Shown here: piece by piece, positions 1 to 5,850 of the stretch
Position numbering within the stretch: the stretch's first letter is position 1
How the letters are laid out: each line of letters starts with the position of its first letter
Assembly (NCBI GenBank): GCA_023417285.1
Contig: JAEZFR010000429.1
Coordinates: 1-8,294, forward strand
Source of the DNA: Bacillota bacterium
Lineage (GTDB): Bacteria > Bacillota > Clostridia > Acetivibrionales > DSM-1351
Length of the DNA stretch: 8,294 nt
Reading direction: 5' to 3'
Notes under the pieces: generated by a model
What the model saw: the letters and a program-made list of their open reading frames with translations, nothing else
The model's database searches: none
What the model was told of the DNA's origin: nothing
Program-made: the position numbers and the translations under genes

Positions 1-413
1 GGTGCAATGCTCAAAAGGTTAATTTTCTTCGTAGTATTAACAGACATATTTTTCACCTTAGTAATAAAATTGTGTAAGTATATATTTTTCCTTAATTAAC
101 ATAATATTATAATTAGCTAGATTGGAATATAATTCCCGTATCAATTGACCAAACCTTTCAAGTAGTAATACCAAAAAAGTTATGTACTTTAGAATAATTT
201 TATTATACCTTAAAATTAGCTATTTTTACTAGTATTTTAGGACGGCCATTTTACTCTCGGATTATTGGATATTAATTGAAAAAAATGGAATTATATGCTA
301 GAGTATTATTGGAAATAAAAAGCAAAATTCCGTGAATGATATACTTTTGAGCAATATTTATTTAAATAATATTAACTTGAGAATAATTCGATACTTTATA
401 GGAGGTCATCTAT
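1..413. other. AT-rich intergenic region upstream of the beta-helix gene
   Basis: No convincing gene is visible on either strand. The longest open stretch at the left edge is positions 1-99 (+), which would give a roughly 30-residue hydrophobic peptide from an ATG at 7, with no ribosome binding site in view. A possible sigma-A promoter for the gene at 414 is TTGAGC (347-352), a 17-bp spacer and TATTAA (370-375), each box matching consensus at only four of six positions. An imperfect 8-bp inverted repeat (GGAATT core at 287-292 pairing with AATTCC at 326-331) has a loop of more than 30 nt and no T-run, so it is not called a terminator. The rest is low-complexity A/T sequence. Confidence 0.6.
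401..406 (+). promoter_or_regulatory. Ribosome binding site that fixes a TTG start
   Basis: GGAGGT lies 7 nt before the TTG at 414. This ideal spacing, and the signal peptide beginning directly at that codon, support TTG as the true start. No ATG or GTG in this frame lies at a suitable distance. Confidence 0.85.
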
Positions 414-2609
414 TTGAGAATTCATTTTAAGATTTTATCGTTTATTCTGATTTTCGTTTCAATCCTTCTCTCTACAAGTAGTGCCCTTGCCGACACAAAG
501 CCTATAAAAACATCTGTGTCAACTCCCACATACAGCGATGCCGAATTGGCTAGGGCAGTGTCACTTGGCATAGGAAGCTATTCTTCTTCCAAAAATACAC
601 CTATTACATATAAGCAGTTTTTTCAAATGCTAGATGTATCAGTTAAACTATCTAAATCTAGTGCGCTGGCACAATGGAAGAAGCAATTACCCAAGGCACG
701 AGCATCAACTAAAACAATGCGCCGTGAAGAGGGGATGCTTGCTGTCTATTATGCCGCCAGCGCACTTGGGGCTGATTATTGTAATACTAATACCGATTGG
801 GGCATAACAAATGATTTAATTGGTAATGGCGCATGGAGTAAGTTTTCTTTTAATTATCCGTTGTTTCCCGACTGGAACAAACAGGCCAAACTTGGTGCCG
901 ACACGTGGGGCAATCACGTGGTAGCTGCATATTTCTACTCCATGGGGAGAATTTCGCTGTATAGTGAAAAGACGATATTTGACTTTGATACTGTAAAGGT
1001 TTCCATGCATCCCGATAAGGTGTTTACTTATGAGGATGGGTTGCGTGCAGCATTAAGACTGTATGATTCAAAGCCTCAGGAGACTGAAATCGCAAGAAAT
1101 GTAGCAGAGGCTTCTATTTTAAAAAAAGCTGATGAGCGGCGCAAGGCTATTTTAAACAGTAAAACCAATGTAACTATTAAAGGTACCTCCTTTTATGTAT
1201 CCAACTCAGGAAATGACAATAACGATGGACGCTCTCCTTCTACAGCCTGGGCTACGTTGGAAAAGGTAAACAATGCTGATTTAAAAGCCGGAGATGGCGT
1301 TTTCTTTCAACGCGGGGGACTTTGGAGGGGACTTATAAAATGTAAAGATAACGTAACCTATTCCGCTTATGGGGAAGGCAATAAGCCGAAAATTTTCGGC
1401 TCACCTGAAAATGGTGCCAGCCCTGATAAATGGAAGCTATTAGAGGGCACAAAAAATATTTGGGTGTTTTATAAGGATATGTATGATACAGGCGGTATTG
1501 TATTTGATGATGGGAAAAGTTGGGCGGCAAGAAGGGAAGCATATTGGGATGGCAGTAAATATGTTGATATTGTAACCAGAAAGCCTATTGATATAAAAAA
1601 GCTTGAAAATCTAACCCTGTTTAGTGCTGTTGACTATACCGGGTACTCCTCTGAGGAAGCCAGATTCGAATTGGTAAAGCAGGGTAAGTTATATCTGCGC
1701 TGCGATGCAGGAAACCCCGGTAAAATATATAGCTCTATCGAATTTCTCTGCCTCAAGGACAACGGCGGCAGTGAATTTATGGTTCAGGGCTCTGATGGAA
1801 ATACTATAGATAATCTTTGTGTCATGTATAGTAACGGAACAGGAATACAAATATGCAGCAATTCAACTGTTCAAAATTGTGAAGTAGGTTGGCTGGGTGG
1901 TGCGATAATGAATTTCTCTCAATTTGGTAGGGAGTGTGTGTTGCGTGTTGGCGATGGCATTACATTAGGACGTGGTCCTGATAAAAAGGGTATTAACTGC
2001 TCTGCTATAAATAATTATATCCACCATCAATATGACCAGGCACTAGCCATTGAAATGGGATCCGGCTGGGATGAAAATCTGAGACTCGTGGAAAATGCCA
2101 CCATTAAGAGCAATCTGGTAGAAAGATGCTCGGGTGGTATTCTAGTCGCCGATTGGGGCGCAACGAATTCTGATACCTATGACAAACCACTATTTAATAA
2201 AATTCTTATCGAGGATAACTACTTATTGTATATGGGCTTTGGATGGTCTCACATTGATCTAGACTATAATTGGGGTTATGCCAGTGAGCCTAATAATGGA
2301 AATTGCGTAATTATGTTTGGTTTTCCTGCTAAATCAGGTACAAACATAACGGTAAAAAACAATGTACTCTACAAATCGAGATATGGACTTATAGGTGGAA
2401 AACCAATTGTAGCTGGCTTTACAGTAATACCCCAACAATATCAGGCCAAGTTTTCAGGTAATACCTATGTTCAAAACATAGGTGGTCTTTTGGCAGAATG
2501 GGGCTTGCCGAAAAGCGGTAATGACACACAAAAGTATTATTTTGGGATAAGTGCTGAAAAAACTGTTAAAGAAGTGTTGGGAGACAAGACGGGTGTGGTT
2601 TTAAAATAG
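414..2609 (+). CDS. Secreted right-handed parallel beta-helix protein (pectate-lyase-like fold)
   Basis: A 731-residue exported protein starting at TTG. Residues 1-26 form a signal peptide: basic MRIHFK, a hydrophobic core, then an ALA site with likely cleavage before D27. Residues about 40-250 are a helical region I cannot assign to a family. Its last part (FTYEDGLRAALRLYDS, about 204-219) loosely recalls S-layer-homology helices. From residue 258 the sequence matches the usual opening of secreted beta-helix polysaccharide-active proteins: YVSNSGNDNNDG, then AWATLEKVN, then GDGVFFQRGGLWRG. Residues about 455-690 show repeated N/G-rich, beta-helix-like rungs such as NTIDNLCVMYSNGTGIQI, NSTVQNCEV, NATIKSNLVERCSGGI and NITVKNNVLYKSRYGLIGG. 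A role in binding or cleaving a polysaccharide outside the cell is inferred; no catalytic triad or dockerin is recognisable. It appears monocistronic, with a weak terminator after it. Confidence 0.8.
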   Translation: MRIHFKILSFILIFVSILLSTSSALADTKPIKTSVSTPTYSDAELARAVSLGIGSYSSSKNTPITYKQFFQMLDVSVKLSKSSALAQWKKQLPKARASTKTMRREEGMLAVYYAASALGADYCNTNTDWGITNDLIGNGAWSKFSFNYPLFPDWNKQAKLGADTWGNHVVAAYFYSMGRISLYSEKTIFDFDTVKVSMHPDKVFTYEDGLRAALRLYDSKPQETEIARNVAEASILKKADERRKAILNSKTNVTIKGTSFYVSNSGNDNNDGRSPSTAWATLEKVNNADLKAGDGVFFQRGGLWRGLIKCKDNVTYSAYGEGNKPKIFGSPENGASPDKWKLLEGTKNIWVFYKDMYDTGGIVFDDGKSWAARREAYWDGSKYVDIVTRKPIDIKKLENLTLFSAVDYTGYSSEEARFELVKQGKLYLRCDAGNPGKIYSSIEFLCLKDNGGSEFMVQGSDGNTIDNLCVMYSNGTGIQICSNSTVQNCEVGWLGGAIMNFSQFGRECVLRVGDGITLGRGPDKKGINCSAINNYIHHQYDQALAIEMGSGWDENLRLVENATIKSNLVERCSGGILVADWGATNSDTYDKPLFNKILIEDNYLLYMGFGWSHIDLDYNWGYASEPNNGNCVIMFGFPAKSGTNITVKNNVLYKSRYGLIGGKPIVAGFTVIPQQYQAKFSGNTYVQNIGGLLAEWGLPKSGNDTQKYYFGISAEKTVKEVLGDKTGVVLK

Positions 2610-2648
2610 GGTTGGAAGATGCGCTGTAACACTTTTGTACTAAAAGCA

Positions 2649-2699
2649 TAGAATATTAATACAAGAAGACTTAAGCGTCACAAATATTCTACGTTTTTT
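2649..2699 (+). terminator. Possible rho-independent terminator after the beta-helix gene
   Basis: TAGAATATT (2649-2657) pairs perfectly with AATATTCTA (2683-2691), and CG plus six T residues (2694-2699) follow. The 9-bp stem is AT-rich and the loop is 25 nt, so it is weak, but it lies 40 nt after the stop codon in the right orientation. Confidence 0.45.
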
Positions 2700-2721
2700 A
2701 AATAAATAAGGAGGGCTTGTA

Positions 2722-2802
2722 GTGAATATACCGACTATGAAAGTGTTCCAACGTCACGGAGGTGCAGTAAAATATGGACAAATTTATTGTCACGGGAGGT
2801 AG
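2722..2802 (+). CDS. Short 26-codon upstream ORF overlapping the murA start
   Basis: A GTG at 2722 is preceded by a very strong Shine-Dalgarno sequence (AAGGAGGG, 2708-2715) with a 6-nt spacer. The frame reads MNIPTMKVFQRHGG, then AVKYGQIYCHGR, and ends at TAG 2800-2802. It overlaps the first codons of the murA remnant in another frame and contains that gene's own ribosome binding site (2758-2763). It could be a leader peptide that couples translation to murA, or the residue of a rearrangement. I recognise no homologous family. The only positive evidence is the quality and placement of the ribosome binding site. Confidence 0.3.
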   Translation: MNIPTMKVFQRHGGAVKYGQIYCHGR

Positions 2803-3121
2803 AAAACTCAAAGGCGATATTGAAATAGATGGTTCAAAGAATTCAGTATTGCCAATTCTAGCTGCAACAATCATAAATGGTGGAGAAAACATCATAAAAA
2901 ATTGTCCTATGTTTAAAGATGTGGAGATTCTTCTGGATATATTAAGGAACCTCGGGTGTAAAGTAAAAGTTGAGAATAATGTTGTAGTGGTAGATTCGTC
3001 AACAATAACTTCTACGTTAGTTCCGGAAGATCTAGCTACAGAAATGAGATCGTCAATTATACTTATGGGTCCAATACTTGCAAGGGTTGGGAAAGTGACT
3101 ATAAGCTATCCGGGTGGGTGA
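2774..3121 (+). pseudogene. murA: murA N-terminal remnant (UDP-GlcNAc 1-carboxyvinyltransferase), cut at the catalytic Cys codon
   Basis: The intact enzyme transfers enolpyruvate from PEP to UDP-N-acetylglucosamine, the first committed step of peptidoglycan synthesis in the cytoplasm. The ATG at 2774 has GGAGGT (2758-2763) 10 nt upstream. The 115 residues align well with the start of MurA: MDKFIVTGG, the substrate-binding Lys22-Asn23 in GSKNSVLPILAA, the MRSS segment at 91-94, and finally ISYPGG at 110-115. Intact MurA continues PGG-Cys-x-Ile-Gly, with that Cys (C115 in E. coli) acting in catalysis on the flexible loop. Here the next codon is TGA, and the sequence after it does not resemble MurA in any frame. 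About 300 residues are missing, including most of both domains, so the product cannot be active. The absence of internal stops suggests a recent truncation. A complete murA copy is expected elsewhere in the genome. Confidence 0.85.
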
Positions 3122-3140
3122 GTTAGTATATTGTAAATTT

Positions 3141-3172
3141 AGTATAGTATATGAATAATCATATACTATACT
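3141..3172. repeat. Perfect 14-bp inverted repeat with a 4-nt loop
   Basis: AGTATAGTATATGA (3141-3154) pairs exactly with TCATATACTATACT (3159-3172) around the loop ATAA. It starts 19 nt after the murA remnant's stop. It has no T-run on either strand, so it is not a typical terminator. As a hairpin it could stabilise an RNA 3' end; as DNA it could be a dyad binding site or a scar of the event that cut murA. Confidence 0.7.
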
Positions 3173-3173
3173 T

Positions 3174-3319
3174 ATCAGTAGCATAAAAATCAGTAACAGT
3201 AAAGATTAGTAAGTAAAATCAGTAAGTAAAATCAGTAAGTATAAATCAGTAAGTATAAATCAGTAAGTAAAAATCAGTAAGTAAAAATCAGTAACAGTAA
3301 AAATCTGTAACATAAAAAA
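3174..3319. repeat. Ten-unit tandem repeat array, consensus ATCAGTAAGTAAAA (13-17 bp)
   Basis: Ten contiguous units start at 3174, 3189, 3205, 3218, 3231, 3245, 3259, 3273, 3287 and 3303. Each begins ATCAGTA or a one-base variant and ends in an A-run. Lengths are 15, 16, 13, 13, 14, 14, 14, 14, 16 and 17 bp. Variants are ordered: the outermost units carry GTAGCATAAAA or GTAACATAAAA, the next inward carry GTAACAGTAAA, then come pairs of GTAAGTAAA, GTAAGTATAA and GTAAGTAAAA. There are no spacers, so it is not CRISPR, and stops in all useful frames make it non-coding. The array fills most of the gene-free stretch 3122-3407, together with the hairpin at 3141 and the terminator at 3314. The remainder, 3360-3407, is featureless AT-rich sequence. 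Confidence 0.9.
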
Positions 3320-3359
3320 ATCTTATGTACAATCCTAAATGGCAAAGTACATAAGATTT
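3314..3359 (-). terminator. Rho-independent-type terminator of the receiver gene
   Basis: AAATCTTATGTAC (3318-3330) and GTACATAAGATTT (3347-3359) form a perfect 13-bp stem with a 16-nt loop. Read on the minus strand, the hairpin is followed by a run of T residues, the complement of the seven A at 3314-3320, three of which lie in the stem. It lies about 50 nt beyond the stop of the minus-strand receiver gene. The stem is AT-rich, so its efficiency is uncertain. The T-run is contributed by the last unit of the tandem repeat array. Confidence 0.65.
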
Positions 3360-3407
3360 AAGTATATCAGTTCTTAGGTAATAAGGTAAAATATATATAA
3401 TAAAATA

Positions 3408-3812
3408 CTAGTTGGCCTTAAGCTCCAAAAGCATTTTCCTGTAGTTCAAGGCTTTTCTAATCTTATTTACCAGTATAAGCTTATTTACGTTGTTAAGTGG
3501 TTTTTGAATAAAGTCATAAATATCGTATTTAAGTACTTTTTCTATCTCTGTCATTTCTAATCCAGAGGCTACTATTACAGGAATTTCATTGCTATATGCA
3601 GTCTTTGAAAACTGTTCCAAGAAACCAAAACCATCAAGTACGGGCATAACAATATCTAAAATAATAAGGTCTACATTTCGGCTTTCAATCAAGTCCAAAG
3701 CTTCTTTGCCATTTAACGCTGAAATAATATTAACCCTTTCCTTGTAAAGATAGTTTCTGAGAATTGCATTATCAAGGACATTGTCGTCAGTGACTAAAAT
3801 AGTACTAATCAT
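3408..3812 (-). CDS. Single-domain response regulator (CheY-like receiver)
   Basis: A 134-residue cytoplasmic phosphoacceptor with only a receiver domain. All key residues are present: acidic pair D9-D10 (LVTDDN), phospho-acceptor D53 (LIILDIVMP), switch Ser83 at the Thr position (PVIVASG), F101 at the usual aromatic position, and K104 followed by cis-Pro105 (FIQKPL). No output domain follows, so it must act by binding a partner, as CheY and Spo0F do. No histidine kinase or chemotaxis gene is in the window, so its partner is unknown. The ATG at 3812 is the only good start. A weak AAAGGA motif lies about 14 nt upstream, farther than usual, so translation may be modest. It is transcribed divergently from the sigma factor gene across a 243-bp AT-rich gap and ends at the hairpin terminator at 3314-3359. 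Its function beyond phosphotransfer signalling cannot be told. Confidence 0.88.
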   Translation of the reverse strand: MISTILVTDDNVLDNAILRNYLYKERVNIISALNGKEALDLIESRNVDLIILDIVMPVLDGFGFLEQFSKTAYSNEIPVIVASGLEMTEIEKVLKYDIYDFIQKPLNNVNKLILVNKIRKALNYRKMLLELKAN

Positions 3813-3965
3813 AGTAAAATACCATATCCTTTCGCCATTGAAATATACTAACTATTTATTTCTATTTTTTTTGATAAAAACCTTTAAAAAAGTATATAAA
3901 AAACTCTAAAATTATATAGAAATTAATGTGTCTTATTTACAAATAAATTTTATATAGTAAATCTG

Positions 3966-3974
3966 TGGTATAAT
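3966..3974 (+). promoter_or_regulatory. Extended -10 promoter for the sigma/anti-sigma (polA) operon
   Basis: TGG followed by a perfect TATAAT (3969-3974) forms an extended -10 element. The expected -35 region (about 3946-3951) is a poor match, which extended -10 promoters tolerate. Transcription from about 3981 would give a 5' leader of some 75 nt before the ATG at 4056. No clear ECF-type AAC/CGT promoter was found, so autoregulation by the encoded sigma factor is not visible. On the minus strand a TATAAT (plus-strand ATTATA, 3911-3916) could serve the divergent receiver gene, but without a good -35. Confidence 0.5.
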
Positions 3975-4055
3975 TATATCCATATTTATTGATTAACAAA
4001 AAAGTCAAATGGGTTAAGTTACATAATAAGAGAATACTAAAGGTAGGAAAGTAAA

Positions 4056-4670
4056 ATGCATTCAACAAATGAGGATATTTTGCTAAACAAGGCCAGAGAT
4101 GGTGATGTAGCAGCCTTTGAGCATCTAATGAGTACTCATTACAAAAAAGTTTACAATATTTGTTATAGAATGGTTAATAGTCCTGAGGACGCTAGTGAAT
4201 TAGCTCAGGAGACATTCCTAAAGGTGTATAGACATATTGCTGATTTCAAAGGAAACAGCTCTATATCTACATGGCTTTATAGGATTGCATCTAATGTTTG
4301 TCTTGACTTCTTGCGCAAAAACAAGAAATATCAGACCGTATCAATGGAAAAAGAAGCTTTTGAAGATTTGCAGATAAAGGATATGATATCTTCCGTAGAT
4401 GAAGGTCCTGAAATAATTGTAGAATCAAATGCCAAAAAAGCTGCAATAAAAGAGGCCCTATCAAAAATGAATGAAAATAATAGAAATGCTGTTGTTTTGA
4501 GAGATTTTATGGATCTTAGCTATGAAGAAATGTCGAGTGCCCTCAACCTTCCGATTGGAACTGTCAAATCGAGAATCAGCAGAGCAAGAAATGAGTTAAG
4601 AGCCCTTCTATGTTCAGAGAAGGAACATTTATTCACAGATTACGTCAAAAAGGATAGAAGGGAGGGATAG
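4056..4670 (+). CDS. ECF-family RNA polymerase sigma factor
   Basis: A 204-residue sigma factor with the two-domain ECF layout. Sigma region 2 lies at about 24-91, where DASELAQETFLKVYRHI and then STWLYRIASNVCLDFLRKNKK are the hallmark core-binding and -10-recognition helices. A charged linker spans about 92-130. Region 4 lies at about 132-186, with the helix-turn-helix LSYEEMSSALNLPIGTVKSR (154-173) that reads the -35 element. Length and motifs fit the SigW/RpoE-like group. The ATG at 4056 has AGGTAGG (4041-4047) 8 nt upstream. The stop is 2 nt before the anti-sigma ATG, and that gene's ribosome binding site lies inside this gene's last codons, so the two are translationally linked. The factor is expected to be held inactive at the membrane by its neighbour until an envelope signal arrives. 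Its regulon cannot be read from the window. Confidence 0.93.
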   Translation: MHSTNEDILLNKARDGDVAAFEHLMSTHYKKVYNICYRMVNSPEDASELAQETFLKVYRHIADFKGNSSISTWLYRIASNVCLDFLRKNKKYQTVSMEKEAFEDLQIKDMISSVDEGPEIIVESNAKKAAIKEALSKMNENNRNAVVLRDFMDLSYEEMSSALNLPIGTVKSRISRARNELRALLCSEKEHLFTDYVKKDRREG

Positions 4671-4672
4671 CT

Positions 4673-5818
4673 ATGTTTTCATGTAATAAAATAGATTTCT
4701 ATGCGTCAATGTATATAGATAATATGTTATCTGAAATTGAAGTTAAGCAATTTGAGAATCACCTGTTATCTTGTGAAGAGTGTAAGTCTAGATACAATGA
4801 ATTAAAAAATATTGTTGAAACCTGTGACGAAATAGATGAGATTCCGCTACCACTGGATTTTGAACAGATGCTTCATAACAAGTTGTTAGCTATTTCGCCA
4901 CAAAAGAAGAATGTGATACTCGCTTTTATGCTACAATATAAAAGGATGCTTGCAACGGTAGGCACTGCGGCGATAATTTTAGTAACATTGCTGGCATATA
5001 ACTTGATACCGTACTATTCTGCTAGTAGAAATGATAGCAGTGCTGCCCAAAACGTTGAAGTTGCTGATAAAAGCACTGCTGCTTATGGCAAGTTCGCTGG
5101 TGGCTCTATTGAAAATGCTGAGGCGAACTCAAAAGAAACTGGTGATGCAATAAATGATATAGCTGCTTCGGAACCTAGCACTAATGTTATCGCGAGTATT
5201 GCTGAGATAGATGGTACAAAGATAAAGGTTACTGCTAAAGAAAGTGAAGCAGCTAAAAGCAATGCAAATGTTAAAAATCCCAAAAACAAAAGTGAGGCTA
5301 CAAATAGCAAGTCGGAAGATGAGGTTATAGGGGCTTTTGGAACCTCCTTGCCTACAGATGACCCTAACAACAATGCATTTACAATTATGGGAACAGAAGA
5401 AATAAAAATACCTTTAATAGAATATAATGTGGCCAGTACAGAAGGTTCCCCTGAACAAGCCATTATTGATAGTGCTATAATAAAAATGGGTGGACAGCAA
5501 CAGCTTACTGCAGCTTCTATTCAAGTATTAGAGTATAGGCTGCCAATAGATGCGTATACTAATGATTTTAAAGAAAAAATAGAAGCGGTTTCAGGGGTTG
5601 GGCTTACTCTTACCACTAATAGCGCCATTGATTTAACGGAACAGTATAAGATTTTAATAAGTCAAAAGAGTGAAATCGAGAGTCAAATAGCTGCAAAGCC
5701 AGATGAGACTGAACTTGATAGCTTAAAAATAGAGTTGGAATCGGTCAACGTAAAACTCAAGGAAATTGAGGATATGAAGCTTAATGTTATTATCAGGTTT
5801 AGTTTTATTCTAAAATAA
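4673..5818 (+). CDS. Membrane-anchored zinc-finger anti-sigma factor with a large outer domain
   Basis: A 381-residue partner of the preceding sigma factor. The cytoplasmic N-terminus carries the anti-sigma zinc-finger signature His30-x3-Cys34-x2-Cys37 (HLLSCEEC). One transmembrane helix spans about 92-114 (MLATVGTAAIILVTLLAYNL). A low-complexity linker rich in Ala, Ser, Asn and Lys covers about 117-235. The outer C-terminal domain (about 240-381) contains EYRLPIDAYTNDFKEKIEAV, then a TEQYKILISQKSEIESQI helix and a long predicted coiled coil ending at about 368. This order resembles DUF4349-type domains, a resemblance judged by eye only. The architecture implies it senses something outside the membrane and releases the sigma factor, probably by regulated proteolysis. 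The ATG has GGAGGG (4661-4666) 6 nt upstream. The ligand is unknown. Confidence 0.88.
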   Translation: MFSCNKIDFYASMYIDNMLSEIEVKQFENHLLSCEECKSRYNELKNIVETCDEIDEIPLPLDFEQMLHNKLLAISPQKKNVILAFMLQYKRMLATVGTAAIILVTLLAYNLIPYYSASRNDSSAAQNVEVADKSTAAYGKFAGGSIENAEANSKETGDAINDIAASEPSTNVIASIAEIDGTKIKVTAKESEAAKSNANVKNPKNKSEATNSKSEDEVIGAFGTSLPTDDPNNNAFTIMGTEEIKIPLIEYNVASTEGSPEQAIIDSAIIKMGGQQQLTAASIQVLEYRLPIDAYTNDFKEKIEAVSGVGLTLTTNSAIDLTEQYKILISQKSEIESQIAAKPDETELDSLKIELESVNVKLKEIEDMKLNVIIRFSFILK

Positions 5819-5834
5819 TATGACTTTTATATGT

Positions 5835-5841
5835 GAAAGGA
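5835..5841 (+). promoter_or_regulatory. polA: Ribosome binding site that fixes the polA start at ATG 5851
   Basis: GAAAGGA ends 9 nt before ATG 5851. A GTG at 5833 is in the same frame and would add six residues (MKGHKI), but that start would lie on top of this site and has no ribosome binding site of its own. The ATG start also gives the normal N-terminus of the family, MSSEKILVVDGNS. Confidence 0.8.
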
Positions 5842-5850
5842 CATAAGATA

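Noticed and set aside
7..99. Small hydrophobic peptide from ATG 7
   Set aside because: The frame has no visible ribosome binding site because the window begins just before it, is short, and consists of AT-rich codons that give hydrophobic residues by composition alone.
287..331. GGAATT/AATTCC inverted repeat as a terminator or riboswitch
   Set aside because: The stem is short, the loop exceeds 30 nt, no T-run follows and no known riboswitch core is recognisable.
3119..3121. Selenocysteine (TGA recoding) at the MurA catalytic position
   Set aside because: TGA does replace a Cys codon, but the downstream frame reads VSIL then stop and has no MurA similarity, so there is no protein to complete by recoding.
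3174..3319. CRISPR array
   Set aside because: Units are only 13-17 bp and abut each other with no unique spacers, and no cas genes are present.
5083..5463. 126-codon open frame on the minus strand inside the anti-sigma gene
   Set aside because: It is antisense to the Ser/Ala-rich linker, whose codon bias opens the opposite frame. It has no family features. The same applies to the minus-strand frames at 7327-7662, 5907-6200, 816-1010, 1333-1542 and 2698-2895.
5833..5850. GTG start for polA at 5833
   Set aside because: It would overlap the only ribosome binding site, which is correctly spaced for ATG 5851, and would add residues not typical of the family.
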